Notes: generated from the letters alone by a model not told the origin. Positions 20,558 to 28,672 are shown, counted from the first letter of the stretch. The stretch is DNA of 64,000 nucleotides from Sphingomonadales bacterium 12-68-11 (GCA_002279825.1 NCCV01000005.1:62001-126000), one strand, 5' to 3'. Numbers and translations are program-made.

Positions 20558-21611
20558 CGCCGTCGATCCAGCCGAACCGCAGCCCTTCCATCGCCAGGCC
20601 CGGCCCGAACGCCAGCGCGAGCCCGCTCGCGGGCTTCTCGGCGGCAAGGCGCTGGAGCACGAGCAGCACGCTCGCCGAGGACATGTTGCCGTAGCGCTCG
20701 AGCACGGCACGCGAATGCGCCAGCTTGTCTTCGGGCAACGCCAGCCCACGCTGCACGGCGTCGATGATCGAGCGCCCGCCGGGATGGACCGCCCAGGCTT
20801 CGGTCTGCGCCGGATCGCCGATCCGCGCAGCGAGGGCGGGGTGGGCCAGCGCATCGGCGAGCCGGCCTGGCACTTCGCCCGACAGCTCCATCGCGAAACC
20901 GGTGTCGCCGATGGTCCAGGTGATCAGTTCGGCGCTGTCCTCGAGCGTGAGCGACAGCCCTTCGCCCAGCGCGAGGCCGGCGCCTTCGGCGCTCACCAGC
21001 ACGGCCGCCGCGCCGTCGGCGAACTGGGCCATCGCAAGGAGCCGCTCGAGGCTTTGGGTCGGCTGAAGGTGCAGCGTGCACAGCTCTACGGCCACTACCA
21101 GAACGCGCGCCGCAGGATCGGAGCGCACGATATGCGCGGCGCTGCGCAGCGCAGTCACCCCGGCGTAACAGCCCATGAACCCGATCACCGTCCGCTCGAC
21201 TCCCGGATCGAGCCCGAGCCGCCGCGCGAGCACCTGGTCGAGTCCGGGAGCAGTGAAGCCGGTGCAACTGGCGAGGACGAGATGCGTCACGCGCCCCAGC
21301 TCGGGCAGCAGGCGGATCGCGGCGAGCGCCAGTTCGGGCGCTTCACTCGCATAGACGCTCATGCGCGCCGCAGTGCTCGGCGGCGCGGAGGCCGCATAGA
21401 ACGAGCCCGGCTCGAGCGCGGTGTCGGTCGGTGACAGCACGGTGTAGCGTTCGCCGATGCCCGAGCGGTGCAGCATCCGTTCGAGGATCGCGGCCTCGCG
21501 GCTCTCGCCGAGCTGGCCGTGCGCCCAACCGCGATAGCAGCCGTCGCAGGGATTTGTGGGCACCGCGCTGGCCATCGCGGTGATCCGCGGAACGGGGGGG
21601 CCGGCGCTCAT
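20547..21611 (-). CDS. Type III polyketide synthase (chalcone/stilbene synthase family)
   Basis: 354 residues, the usual size. The catalytic triad is complete: Cys116 in LVLASCTGFTAPG, His276 in WAVHPGGRSII and Asn309 in ERYGNMSSASVLLVL. GFMGCYAGVTALR is also conserved. The enzyme condenses a starter acyl-CoA with malonyl-CoA to form a resorcinol, pyrone or phloroglucinol; the starter cannot be read here. Start chosen at MSAGPPVPRITAMASAVP; a second ATG at 21575 is possible. The gene starts only about 24 bp beyond a terminator that follows tRNA-Val, leaving little room for its own promoter. Confidence 0.93.
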   Translation of the reverse strand: MSAGPPVPRITAMASAVPTNPCDGCYRGWAHGQLGESREAAILERMLHRSGIGERYTVLSPTDTALEPGSFYAASAPPSTAARMSVYASEAPELALAAIRLLPELGRVTHLVLASCTGFTAPGLDQVLARRLGLDPGVERTVIGFMGCYAGVTALRSAAHIVRSDPAARVLVVAVELCTLHLQPTQSLERLLAMAQFADGAAAVLVSAEGAGLALGEGLSLTLEDSAELITWTIGDTGFAMELSGEVPGRLADALAHPALAARIGDPAQTEAWAVHPGGRSIIDAVQRGLALPEDKLAHSRAVLERYGNMSSASVLLVLQRLAAEKPASGLALAFGPGLAMEGLRFGWIDGDAG

Positions 21612-21634
21612 CCCGACACAACGCTGCCGGAACG

Positions 21635-21661
21635 AAAAAGGCGCCGCGATTGCGACGCCTT
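21635..21661 (-). terminator. Intrinsic terminator after tRNA-Val
   Basis: On the minus strand AAGGCGTCGC pairs with GCGGCGCCTT (10 bp with one G-T) around an AATC loop, followed by a T5 run (5 including the stem end) and CG. It lies 17 bases after the tRNA-Val CCA and should end the tRNA transcript. It is also the sequence immediately before the type III polyketide synthase start. Confidence 0.85.
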
Positions 21662-21677
21662 CAAGGTCTGACCCGGA

Positions 21678-21752
21678 TGGTGGGCGTAGCAAGGATTGAA
21701 CTTGCGACCCCTACGATGTCAACATAGTGCTCTACCACTGAGCTATACGCCC
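21678..21752 (-). tRNA. tRNA-Val(GAC)
   Basis: 75 bases including an encoded CCA. Acceptor arms GGGCGTA and TACGCCC pair fully; D arm GCTC-AGTGGTA-GAGC; anticodon arm CTATG-TTGACAT-CGTAG gives anticodon GAC; T arm GCAAG-TTCAATC-CTTGC. It reads GUC and GUU valine codons. The first 31 bases are repeated upstream by a 64-bp tandem duplication. Confidence 0.97.
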
Positions 21753-21849
21753 GCACCTTCCGGCAGGCGGCGCAGTTAGCGGCCGACATAGTGCTCTACC
21801 ACTGAGCTATACGCCCGCACCTTCCGGCAGGCGGCGCAGTTAGCGGCCG
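21722..21849. repeat. Perfect 64-bp tandem duplication covering the 5' part of tRNA-Val
   Basis: Bases 21722-21785 and 21786-21849 are identical by eye. Each unit holds the first 31 bases of the tRNA-Val gene and about 33 bp of its upstream leader. The lack of any difference suggests a recent event, or an assembly artefact. Confidence 0.93.
21786..21816 (-). pseudogene. Truncated tRNA-Val 5' fragment
   Basis: This is the upstream copy of the first 31 bases of tRNA-Val (acceptor 5' strand, D arm and half of the anticodon stem), with no 3' half. It cannot form a tRNA. If transcription starts upstream it would be part of the tRNA-Val precursor leader. Confidence 0.88.
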
Positions 21850-21870
21850 GCGGGCGGTTTTACAAGAGCC

Positions 21871-22245
21871 TCAAAGGCTCGCGGTGACCGCGTCTTCGAA
21901 CATCCGTTCGACCTCGAGCACCAGGTCCTTCAGATGGAACGGCTTCGACAGCATCTTGGCGCGCGGCGCCTCGCGGCTGGCCTTGAGCGTGACCGCCGCG
22001 AAGCCGGTGATGAACATCACGCGGGTGTGCGGGCTCACTTCGGCGCAGCGCTGCGCCAGTTCGATGCCGTCCATCTCCGGCATCACGATGTCGGACAGAA
22101 GTAGGTCGAAGTCCTGCGTCTGCAGCAGCGGCAGCGCCGCGGTGCCACGGTCGACCGCGTCCACCGCATAGCCGGCCTGGCTCAGGGCGCGTGCGAGATA
22201 GGTGCGCATCGCTTCGTCGTCTTCGGCCAGCAGGATGCGGATCAT
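21871..22245 (-). CDS. cpdR: CpdR-like single-domain response regulator
   Basis: 124 residues, one receiver domain. Acidic pocket ILLAEDDEAM (Glu/Asp at 8-10), phospho-acceptor Asp in LLLSDIVMPEMDGIEL (about 52), Thr in MFITGF, Lys in MLSKPFH. The sequence is close to CpdR, which in its unphosphorylated form lets ClpXP degrade CtrA and other cell-cycle proteins and which takes phosphate from the CckA-ChpT relay. The ATG at 22245 begins MIRILLAEDDEAMRTYLARAL; earlier in-frame starts lack similarity. The position next to tRNA-Val and an N-formylglutamate amidohydrolase is a common alphaproteobacterial order. Confidence 0.9.
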   Translation of the reverse strand: MIRILLAEDDEAMRTYLARALSQAGYAVDAVDRGTAALPLLQTQDFDLLLSDIVMPEMDGIELAQRCAEVSPHTRVMFITGFAAVTLKASREAPRAKMLSKPFHLKDLVLEVERMFEDAVTASL

Positions 22246-22379
22246 CGGGTGCCCCCAGGTGGATGTGGCGGTGGTGTTGCGGTGGACCGGGCTCTTATCG
22301 AGAACAGTTTTACGAATCTTGCAGTTTCTCGGACGTGATCTGCTTTGACACAGAGTGGGTTCGCCGCCAGCTTGTCCAC

Positions 22380-23321
22380 ATGGAGGAGCCTCGCAAGGCG
22401 GCAACCGAGTCGCGCAAGCATGGCGGGGGGGCCATTCCCGGCACCGGCGGACAGCGCGCGTTCACGCTGCTGGCCCGCGATCCGCCGCCTCTGCCGGTGC
22501 TGCTGGCGGTGCCGCACGCCGGCCGGGCCTATCCGCGCGACTTGCTCGAGCAGATGCGGCACCCGGCCCCGGCGTGTTTGCGGCTCGAGGACCGCTTCGT
22601 GGATCTGGTGGCCGAGGCCGTCGCGCGCGAAACCGGCGCGGCGCTGCTGATCGCCCAGGCACCCCGCGCGTTGATCGATCTCAACCGCGAGCCCGACGAT
22701 ATCGACTGGGACATGATCGCTGAAGCGGCGCCGCAGCGGGGCACACGCCATGCAGCCGGCCGGCGCGCGCGCAGTGGGCTCGGCCTGGTCCCGCGCCGCC
22801 TGCCCGGTCTGGGCGAGCTATGGAAGCGGCGCTTAACCCAGGCCGAACTCGATACGCGCATCGAAACGATCCACGCTCCCTATCATGCCGCGCTCGGCGG
22901 CGCGCTCGAGCGGATGCGCGACCGCTGGGGCGCGGCGCTGCTGATCGACCTCCATTCGATGCCGCCGCTCGGCCCCAAACGCGGCGCCCACGCGGCGCCG
23001 GACTTCGTCATCGGCGACCGATTCGGCGCGTCGAGCGACGAAGCGCTGACGCTTGCCGCGCTCGATCATTTCGCCGCCGCGGGACGGCGCGCGGCGCACA
23101 ACCGGCCCTATGCAGGGGGCTATGTGCTCGACCGGCATGCGGCGCCCGCGCGCGGCGTCCACGCGCTTCAGGTCGAGATCTGCCGCAGCGCCTACCTCGA
23201 TGCGCGGCTGAGCGAGCCGGGGCCCAATCTGGCCGCGATCGTGCGAGTGCTAGCGGGCATGGTGCGGCGCATGGCCGACGAGCTCGCCGCCGGCCGGGCT
23301 CTGCGCCACGCGGCGGAATGA
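22380..23321 (+). CDS. N-formylglutamate amidohydrolase family protein
   Basis: 313 residues. Family features are LPVLLAVPHAGRAYPRDLL near the N-terminus, LEDRFVDLVAEAV, the LIDLNREPDDIDWDMI block, LLIDLHSMPP (metal-binding His region), and HNRPYAGGYVLDRH...HALQVEICRSAYLD. HutG/AstE-like enzymes hydrolyse N-formylglutamate in histidine breakdown; no hut genes are nearby, so the role here is open. The ATG at 22380 lies between cpdR and this gene in a 134-bp divergent region. Confidence 0.88.
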   Translation: MEEPRKAATESRKHGGGAIPGTGGQRAFTLLARDPPPLPVLLAVPHAGRAYPRDLLEQMRHPAPACLRLEDRFVDLVAEAVARETGAALLIAQAPRALIDLNREPDDIDWDMIAEAAPQRGTRHAAGRRARSGLGLVPRRLPGLGELWKRRLTQAELDTRIETIHAPYHAALGGALERMRDRWGAALLIDLHSMPPLGPKRGAHAAPDFVIGDRFGASSDEALTLAALDHFAAAGRRAAHNRPYAGGYVLDRHAAPARGVHALQVEICRSAYLDARLSEPGPNLAAIVRVLAGMVRRMADELAAGRALRHAAE

Positions 23322-23343
23322 GCTAGGCTTTCGCGAGCCACAA

Positions 23344-23377
23344 GAAAAAACCACCTCGTGCAAGAAGCACGAGGTGG
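23344..23377 (-). terminator. Strong intrinsic terminator of the small RNA
   Basis: CCACCTCGTGC-TTCTT-GCACGAGGTGG is a perfect 11-bp stem followed on the minus strand by TTTTTTC. It ends the small RNA above and would also end transcripts from sapC, 134 bp upstream. Confidence 0.93.
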
Positions 23378-23447
23378 CCAAGGTTCAGGGAGGAGGCGCA
23401 CCGAAGTGCACCTATCCGACCGCGCCATGAGGGAAGCCCGGCCAGAC
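23344..23447 (-). ncRNA. Candidate trans-acting small RNA, alpha-r8/MmgR (suhB motif)-like
   Basis: The minus strand has a full small-RNA layout in about 100 bases. TTGAAC (23476-23481) and TAAATC (23454-23459), spaced by 16, form a promoter. A stem AGGTGCAC-TTCG-GTGCGCCT follows (23394-23413), then unpaired CCTCCTCCCTGAACCTTGG with an anti-Shine-Dalgarno CCTCCTCCCT, then a terminator hairpin with a T-run. From memory this two-hairpin form around UCCUCCCU is that of the alphaproteobacterial alpha-r8 family (MmgR, Rfam suhB). No frame in it looks coding. The family name is a recall-based inference. Confidence 0.65.
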
Positions 23448-23510
23448 CAGCCCGATTTAGAGACTGGCCCGGCGAGTTCAAGAGGGCGATGCGCTGAACC
23501 GATACTCCCG

Positions 23511-24296
23511 TCAGGCGGCCTGTGGCGCCACCGCCAGCGCGCCCGGGCCTTTGCCCTGAGCGGACTGCTTGGCGAAGATGATCCGCATCATGTCGACCGA
23601 GGCGAGATGTGCGTAAATCAACGGCAGAAGGCCGTTTTCGACCCACTTGCGCAGCTGGTCCCCGCGCAATTCCTTGAGCTTGTCTTGGTTCACGATCTTG
23701 AAGCCGCGATAGATGAACGGCTGGTCGGGGGTTTCGGTGCGTTGAATGCCCACTTCGCCGTCCATCAGCAGGTCGTGCTTGAGCAGCTCGGCCATGAAAG
23801 CCTGGGTACGCGCGCCGGCTTCCTCGAAATTCTCGCAGAACTGCAGCAGGTTCTTGGTGTGCTCGGTCGGTTGATCGTTTTCGAACAGCGCCTGGCCATC
23901 CTCGAACTGCCCGACCACGTCGGTCGAGGGATCGAAGCATAGCGACATAGTGTCTGAATTGGGTTCGAGCCGCGCCAGAAGGAACGGATAGCGGCGAACA
24001 TAGGCCGGGACGTAGACATCCTCGATCAGCTGGCCGTCGCCGTCGAAGTAGACGTTGACGTTCTCGTTTAGGCCCATCAGCGCCAGCGGCACAGGGTTGT
24101 CACCGGCCGAGAACACGATCGGGAAATAGCGCTGCGCCTGGTTGAATTCATCGACGGTGAGCGGAATCGCATGCTGTTCGCCGACCCACTTGGCCCGATC
24201 GACGGTGCGCGAACGCCAGGTGCCGTGGTCGCGGCTGTTGAGCGGCATGAGGTCGTTGTAGAACAGGGGCAGGGTAGCTTGCGGCGCGCTGGCCAT
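23511..24296 (-). CDS. SapC family protein
   Basis: 261 residues. Recognised by LPLFYNDLMPLNSRDHGTWR, EFNQAQRYFPIVFSAGDNPVPLALMGL, YVPAYVRRYPFLLA and NLLQFCENFEEAGARTQAFM, which are typical of the SapC family (named after a Campylobacter S-layer protein locus). In sphingomonads and caulobacters these proteins are often found near TonB receptors or tryptophan halogenases, but here the gene stands alone. No signal peptide is visible. Function unknown. Confidence 0.88.
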   Translation of the reverse strand: MASAPQATLPLFYNDLMPLNSRDHGTWRSRTVDRAKWVGEQHAIPLTVDEFNQAQRYFPIVFSAGDNPVPLALMGLNENVNVYFDGDGQLIEDVYVPAYVRRYPFLLARLEPNSDTMSLCFDPSTDVVGQFEDGQALFENDQPTEHTKNLLQFCENFEEAGARTQAFMAELLKHDLLMDGEVGIQRTETPDQPFIYRGFKIVNQDKLKELRGDQLRKWVENGLLPLIYAHLASVDMMRIIFAKQSAQGKGPGALAVAPQAA

Positions 24297-24375
24297 CGTC
24301 GTCTCTCCGGCTAGGGTCGGGTGCGGTCGCGGACCGGCCGCAACCAGGACGGGCGCGCTTTAATGGCGCGGCCGC

Positions 24376-25803
24376 TCAGGCGCAAGGCGGGACGAGCTTC
24401 CCGGGGTTGAGGATATCGAGCGGGTCGAGCGCCTGCTTGATCTTGCGCATCAACGCCAGTTGCACCGGATCGCCGATGCGTCCGAGTTCGTCGCGCTTGA
24501 GCTGGCCGATGCCGTGCTCCGCGCTGATCGAGCCCCCGCTGGCGACCACAAGGTCATGCACGAACGCGCTGATCTCCTTGCCGTTCTCCGTCTCCCATGT
24601 TCCCCGCACCGCGCCCGCCGGCGCGAGCACGTGAAAGTGGACGTTGCCGTCGCCGAGATGCCCGAAGGCGATCGCCTGGGTGCCGGCGAAGCGCGCTTCG
24701 ACCGCCGCGACCGCCTCCCCCACGAACGCGGCCATGCGCGCGACCGGCACCGAGATATCGTGTTGCACCGCCGGGCCGAGCGCGCGCTCGGCCGGGGCGA
24801 TCTCGTCGCGCAGCAGCCAGAACGCCTCCGCTTGCGCCTCGTTGGCGGCGATCGTCGCGTCCTCGACCAAACCGGCCGCAAAGGCGCTTTCGAGCAGAGA
24901 CTGCGCCGTCGCGCCAAGTTGCGGCGCCGCAGCGGCATCGGCGGCAAGTTCGATCAGCGCATGCCACGCGTGGTCTCCGGCGAGCGGCGAGCGTGTCCCG
25001 GGGGTATGCGCTAGGACCGCCTCGAGGCTGTGGCGCGGCAGCACCTCGAAGCCTTCGAGTGCATCGCCGGCCTGCCGCTCGGCCTGCAGCAGCAGCCGGC
25101 GCGCGTCGTCGATCGACGCCAGCCCGGCCCACAGCACCGTGCGTTCGGCGAGCGCCGGCAGCAGGCGCAGCGTGGCGGCGGTGACGATCCCGAGCGTGCC
25201 TTCGGAGCCGATCAGCACCTGCTTGAGATCGAAGCCGCGGTTGTCCTTCTTGAGCGGCACAAGCGCGTCGAACGCCGTGCCGTCGGCGAGCACCGCCTCG
25301 ATCCCCAGCACTTGCGCGCGCATCGAGCCGTGGCGCAGCACCTGCGTGCCGCCGGCATTGGTCGAGATCAGGCCGCCGATCGTGGCCGAGCCTTTGCCGC
25401 CGAGCGTCAACGGAAACCGCAGCCCCTCGCGCCCGGCCGCCTCGTGCAGCGTCTGCAGGATCACGCCGGCCTCGCACACCGCCTCGCGCGCTTCCGGATC
25501 GAGCCGCAGCGCGGTCATGCGGCGCAGCGACACCAGGATCGCGCACCCGCTACCGTCGGGCGTGGCGCCGCCCGACATGCCACTGTTGCCGCCCTGCGGC
25601 ACGATCGGCACCCGGTGCGCCGCGCAGAGCGTGACCAGCGCGGCCACTTCGGCCGTTGAGGCAGGCGAAGCGAGCGCCAGCGCCCGGCCGTGGAACCGGC
25701 CGCGCCAGTCGCTCAGCCACGGCGCCAGCAAATCCGGATCGATCGTCAAACCGCGCTCGCCGAGAAGCGTGCGGGCGGCGGCCAGGAAATCGAGATCGCT
25801 CAT
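24376..25803 (-). CDS. FAD-binding D-2-hydroxyacid dehydrogenase (GlcD/D-LDH family)
   Basis: 475 residues. N-terminal FAD_binding_4 domain with VPIVPQGGNSGMSGGATPDG, LTLGGKGSATIGGLISTNAGGTQVLRHGSMR and IGSEGTLGIVTAATLRL; C-terminal FAD-oxidase domain with AFGHLGDGNVHFHVLAP and ISAEHGIGQLKRDELG. These are hallmarks of D-lactate, glycolate or D-2-hydroxyglutarate dehydrogenases. The exact substrate is not fixed by sequence. The ATG at 25803 starts MSDLDFLAAARTLLGERGL; an extension to 25881 lacks similarity. Confidence 0.9.
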   Translation of the reverse strand: MSDLDFLAAARTLLGERGLTIDPDLLAPWLSDWRGRFHGRALALASPASTAEVAALVTLCAAHRVPIVPQGGNSGMSGGATPDGSGCAILVSLRRMTALRLDPEAREAVCEAGVILQTLHEAAGREGLRFPLTLGGKGSATIGGLISTNAGGTQVLRHGSMRAQVLGIEAVLADGTAFDALVPLKKDNRGFDLKQVLIGSEGTLGIVTAATLRLLPALAERTVLWAGLASIDDARRLLLQAERQAGDALEGFEVLPRHSLEAVLAHTPGTRSPLAGDHAWHALIELAADAAAAPQLGATAQSLLESAFAAGLVEDATIAANEAQAEAFWLLRDEIAPAERALGPAVQHDISVPVARMAAFVGEAVAAVEARFAGTQAIAFGHLGDGNVHFHVLAPAGAVRGTWETENGKEISAFVHDLVVASGGSISAEHGIGQLKRDELGRIGDPVQLALMRKIKQALDPLDILNPGKLVPPCA

Positions 25804-25948
25804 GGGATGCGCCTTGCCAGCGCGCCCCGGCGCTTGCCAAGTGCTTGCGGCGCGGAAAACGAGGGTTAAGCCGTCATTCAATCTGCCGACTTAGAGAGCG
25901 ACGAGCCATTCTCCACTCTAACGAGCTGTAGCGCCCAAGCCTGGACGA

Positions 25949-26512
25949 ATGATCAGCCTGCCCTTTCTGCTCGCGCCTTTGGCGCTGCTGCTTCCTGCCG
26001 ACGCCGGAGCGCCGGGCGACTCCGCCCTGTCGCTCACTGCGGAGGCGGCCGAAGCACGGGAGGGGTTCGCCGCATCGCCGAGCGAGTTCCGCCGCTTCGT
26101 CGAAGCGCTGCGCGCGGTGCCTTACCAGGAGCAAGTGCGCATCGAGGAGCGGGTGATCATCCGCATCTCGCCGCCGTCCGCGGCCGCCATCGACCGGCTG
26201 CTGTCGCAGCTCCCCCGGCGGCCGCTGCGGCAAAGCTACCAGGAGGAACGGCTCGACGGGTGCGTGGCGATAGACTCGATCGTCGGCGTGCAGCCGGCCA
26301 ACGAGAACCGGCTGCTGCTGTTCATGCGCGACCGGCGGGTGCTCAGCGCCGCACTCGACCGCACCTGCCAGCCGCGCGATTTCTATGCCGGGTTCTACAT
26401 CGAGCGCAGCCGCGACGGGCAGCTCTGCTCGCGCCGCGATAAGCTGCAATCGCGCGCCGGCGCGAGCTGCGAAGTGGCCCAGCTCAGCCGCTTGATCGCG
26501 GTCCGGGACTAG
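25949..26512 (+). CDS. Hypothetical secreted protein
   Basis: 187 residues. A probable signal peptide (MISLPFLLAPLALLLPADAGAPG) is followed by a charged, mostly helical stretch and SPSEFRRFVEALRAVPYQEQVRIEERVIIRISP, then four cysteines (in LDGCVAIDS, RTCQPRDF, GQLCSRRD, ASCEVAQL) that could form two disulfides in the periplasm. I do not recognise a domain. Codon use looks native. It lies alone before the DEAD-box helicase gene. Confidence 0.7.
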   Translation: MISLPFLLAPLALLLPADAGAPGDSALSLTAEAAEAREGFAASPSEFRRFVEALRAVPYQEQVRIEERVIIRISPPSAAAIDRLLSQLPRRPLRQSYQEERLDGCVAIDSIVGVQPANENRLLLFMRDRRVLSAALDRTCQPRDFYAGFYIERSRDGQLCSRRDKLQSRAGASCEVAQLSRLIAVRD

Positions 26513-26634
26513 CCGCCGCCGGATTCCTTTGACTTTTCGCCTCGGCCCGGCCTAGGGGCGGCGACATCGGCGGCTGTCTCGAAGGCCCTCGATATCAGGC
26601 GGCACTCACGCCCAATCCGGACATTGTCAGACAG

Positions 26635-28017
26635 ATGAACTTCGCCGATCTCGGCCTTTCCGACGAGTTGCTGAAAGCGGTCGTGGCGGCCGGCTACACC
26701 GAGCCGACTCCGATCCAGGCGCAGGCGATCCCGCAGGTCCACATGATGAAGGACCTGATCGCCATTGCCCAAACCGGCACGGGCAAGACGGCGAGCTTCG
26801 TGCTGCCGATGATCGACATTCTCGCATCCGGCCGCCGCCGCGCCCGCATGCCTCGCTCGCTGATCCTCGAGCCGACCCGCGAACTCGCGCAGCAGGTGGC
26901 GGAGAACTTCGAGAAATACGGCGTGCACCACGATCTCAAGATGGCGCTGCTGATCGGCGGCGTGCAGATGGGCGATCAAGTCAAAGCGCTCGACGACGGG
27001 GTCGATGTGCTGATCGCCACGCCCGGCAGGCTGATGGACCTGTTCGAGCGCGGCAAGATCCTGCTCACCGGTTGCGAGCTGCTAGTGATCGACGAGGCCG
27101 ACCGGATGCTCGATATGGGGTTCATTCCCGATATCGAGTTCATTTGCGAAAAGCTGCCGACCACGCGCCAGACGTTGCTGTTCTCGGCAACGATGCCGGG
27201 ACCGATCAAGAAGCTGGCCGACCGCTTTCTCACCAATCCGAAATACATCGAAGTCGCCCGCCCGGCCTCCGCCAACCTCAACATCGCCCAGCACAAAGTG
27301 TTCGTTTCGAGCCGCAACAAGCGCGACGTGCTGCGCCAGTTGCTGCGCACCGACGACGTGACCAGCGCGCTGATCTTCGCCAACCGCAAAACCACGGTGC
27401 GCGAGATCAACAAGAGCCTCCAGCGCGACGGGTTCTCCTCGGGCGAGATTCACGGCGACATGGACCAGTCGAGCCGCATCGCCGAACTCGACCGCTTCAA
27501 GAGCGGCACGGTCAATATCCTGGTGGCGTCGGACGTCGCAGCGCGCGGCCTTGACATCAAGGGCGTCAGCCACGTGTTCAACTTCGACACCCCGTGGCAC
27601 CCCGACGATTACGTCCACCGCATCGGCCGGACCGGCCGGGCGGGCGCCAAGGGCCGCGCGTTCACGCTGGTCACGCCAGAGGACGCCGAGGCGATCGCCA
27701 ACGTCGAGAAGCTGACGGGCACGGTCATCCCGGTGTTCGCGCTCGACGGTGCCGGCGAGGAAGCGCCGCGGCCCGAGCGCGAGCCCGCGCCGCGCCCGAA
27801 GCGCGAACCCGCGCCTCGGGCCGAAAAGGCGCCGAAGCCGGCCCGCAAGGCCGAGCCGCGCGCTCCCGACCGGCCGCGCCCCGAGTCGGTCCAAGATCGG
27901 CGCCCCGAACCGCGCCGGGCGTCGACGGCGCAGCCGGCTACGGCCGCGCAGGAAGAGGAGTCGACCGAAGGCTGGAACGGTCCGGTGCCCGGCTTCCTGG
28001 CCCGGCCCGCAGGCTGA
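26635..28017 (+). CDS. DEAD-box ATP-dependent RNA helicase (RhlE type)
   Basis: 460 residues. Helicase motifs in order: Q motif GYTEPTPIQAQAIPQ, I AQTGTGKT, Ia PTRELAQQ, Ib TPGRLMD, II DEAD, III SAT, IV LIFANRKTTV, V VASDVAARGLDI and VI HRIGRTGRAG. The C-terminal 90 residues are a low-complexity tail rich in Arg, Pro, Glu and Ala, as in RhlE-type helicases of ribosome assembly and RNA decay. Stop and downstream gene are two bases apart on opposite strands. Confidence 0.95.
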   Translation: MNFADLGLSDELLKAVVAAGYTEPTPIQAQAIPQVHMMKDLIAIAQTGTGKTASFVLPMIDILASGRRRARMPRSLILEPTRELAQQVAENFEKYGVHHDLKMALLIGGVQMGDQVKALDDGVDVLIATPGRLMDLFERGKILLTGCELLVIDEADRMLDMGFIPDIEFICEKLPTTRQTLLFSATMPGPIKKLADRFLTNPKYIEVARPASANLNIAQHKVFVSSRNKRDVLRQLLRTDDVTSALIFANRKTTVREINKSLQRDGFSSGEIHGDMDQSSRIAELDRFKSGTVNILVASDVAARGLDIKGVSHVFNFDTPWHPDDYVHRIGRTGRAGAKGRAFTLVTPEDAEAIANVEKLTGTVIPVFALDGAGEEAPRPEREPAPRPKREPAPRAEKAPKPARKAEPRAPDRPRPESVQDRRPEPRRASTAQPATAAQEEESTEGWNGPVPGFLARPAG

Positions 28018-28019
28018 AC

Positions 28020-28613
28020 TCAGGCGATCCCGGGGATCAGCCGGTAGCGCACACGGTCGCGGTACTGACGGTAGGCCGCGTCGCTTTCCAGAAACTTCTC
28101 TTCCTCGACCGCGCGCAACCAGAACGCCGTCCAGGCGACGGCATAGATCGCGACATTGATCGGGGAGAAGAACAGCAGCAGGAAGCCGAGCTGGTTCAGG
28201 ATGTATCCGGCGTACATCGGATGGCGGACGAACCGATAGACGCCGCGATGCTTCACGCCTCGGTTGGCGGGGACGACGCCGAAGCTGCGGCCGAGGAATA
28301 GCTTGGCCAGGAGTGAAATCGTCGCGCCGCCGAACACCAGCAGGACCGATACGCCCTCGGGAACCAGCCTCACTCCCTGCGGCACTACCAGCAGTCCCAT
28401 CCCGGTCCCTATCAGCGCGATGACCAGCGGGTAGGGCTTAATCGACCAGGTTCCGCGACGCTGCGTCAGCAGCAGGACCACGCCCACCAGTTCCGATACC
28501 AGGAACAGCAGCAGCTGCGGGTGCTCGAACACCTGCGGAGCAACCCGGTAGATTACCAGGGCGCTCAGCGGAATCAGGAACAGGCGCTCAATCCATCGGA
28601 TCAGTTCGGGCAT
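28020..28613 (-). CDS. Isoprenylcysteine carboxyl methyltransferase (ICMT)-like membrane protein
   Basis: 197 residues with about five transmembrane helices. The C-terminal ICMT/PEMT motif is clear: GVYRFVRHPMYAGYILNQLGF followed by EEEKFLESDAAYRQYRDRVRYRLIP. Bacterial members methylate small or lipid substrates; most have no known role. The gene is convergent with the helicase and lies just after pcrA in the same direction. Confidence 0.87.
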   Translation of the reverse strand: MPELIRWIERLFLIPLSALVIYRVAPQVFEHPQLLLFLVSELVGVVLLLTQRRGTWSIKPYPLVIALIGTGMGLLVVPQGVRLVPEGVSVLLVFGGATISLLAKLFLGRSFGVVPANRGVKHRGVYRFVRHPMYAGYILNQLGFLLLFFSPINVAIYAVAWTAFWLRAVEEEKFLESDAAYRQYRDRVRYRLIPGIA

Positions 28614-28672
28614 GGCGCGATGCTACGCAAAAATGCTTAGCGAGGACTTAAATCACCGTACGCGTGCCGCAG

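Noticed and set aside
20557..20854. N-terminal extension of the methyltransferase to 20854
   Set aside because: The extension overlaps the polyketide synthase coding region in another frame and carries no methyltransferase features; the ATG at 20557 gives an 11-base overlap typical of coupled genes.
22380..23321. Histidine utilisation (hut) cluster
   Set aside because: Only the N-formylglutamate amidohydrolase-like gene is seen; no hutU, hutH or hutI within the window.
24376..25803. Glycolate oxidase operon (glcDEF)
   Set aside because: Only a single GlcD-like gene is present; no glcE or glcF neighbours, so a D-2-hydroxyacid dehydrogenase without operon context is all that can be said.
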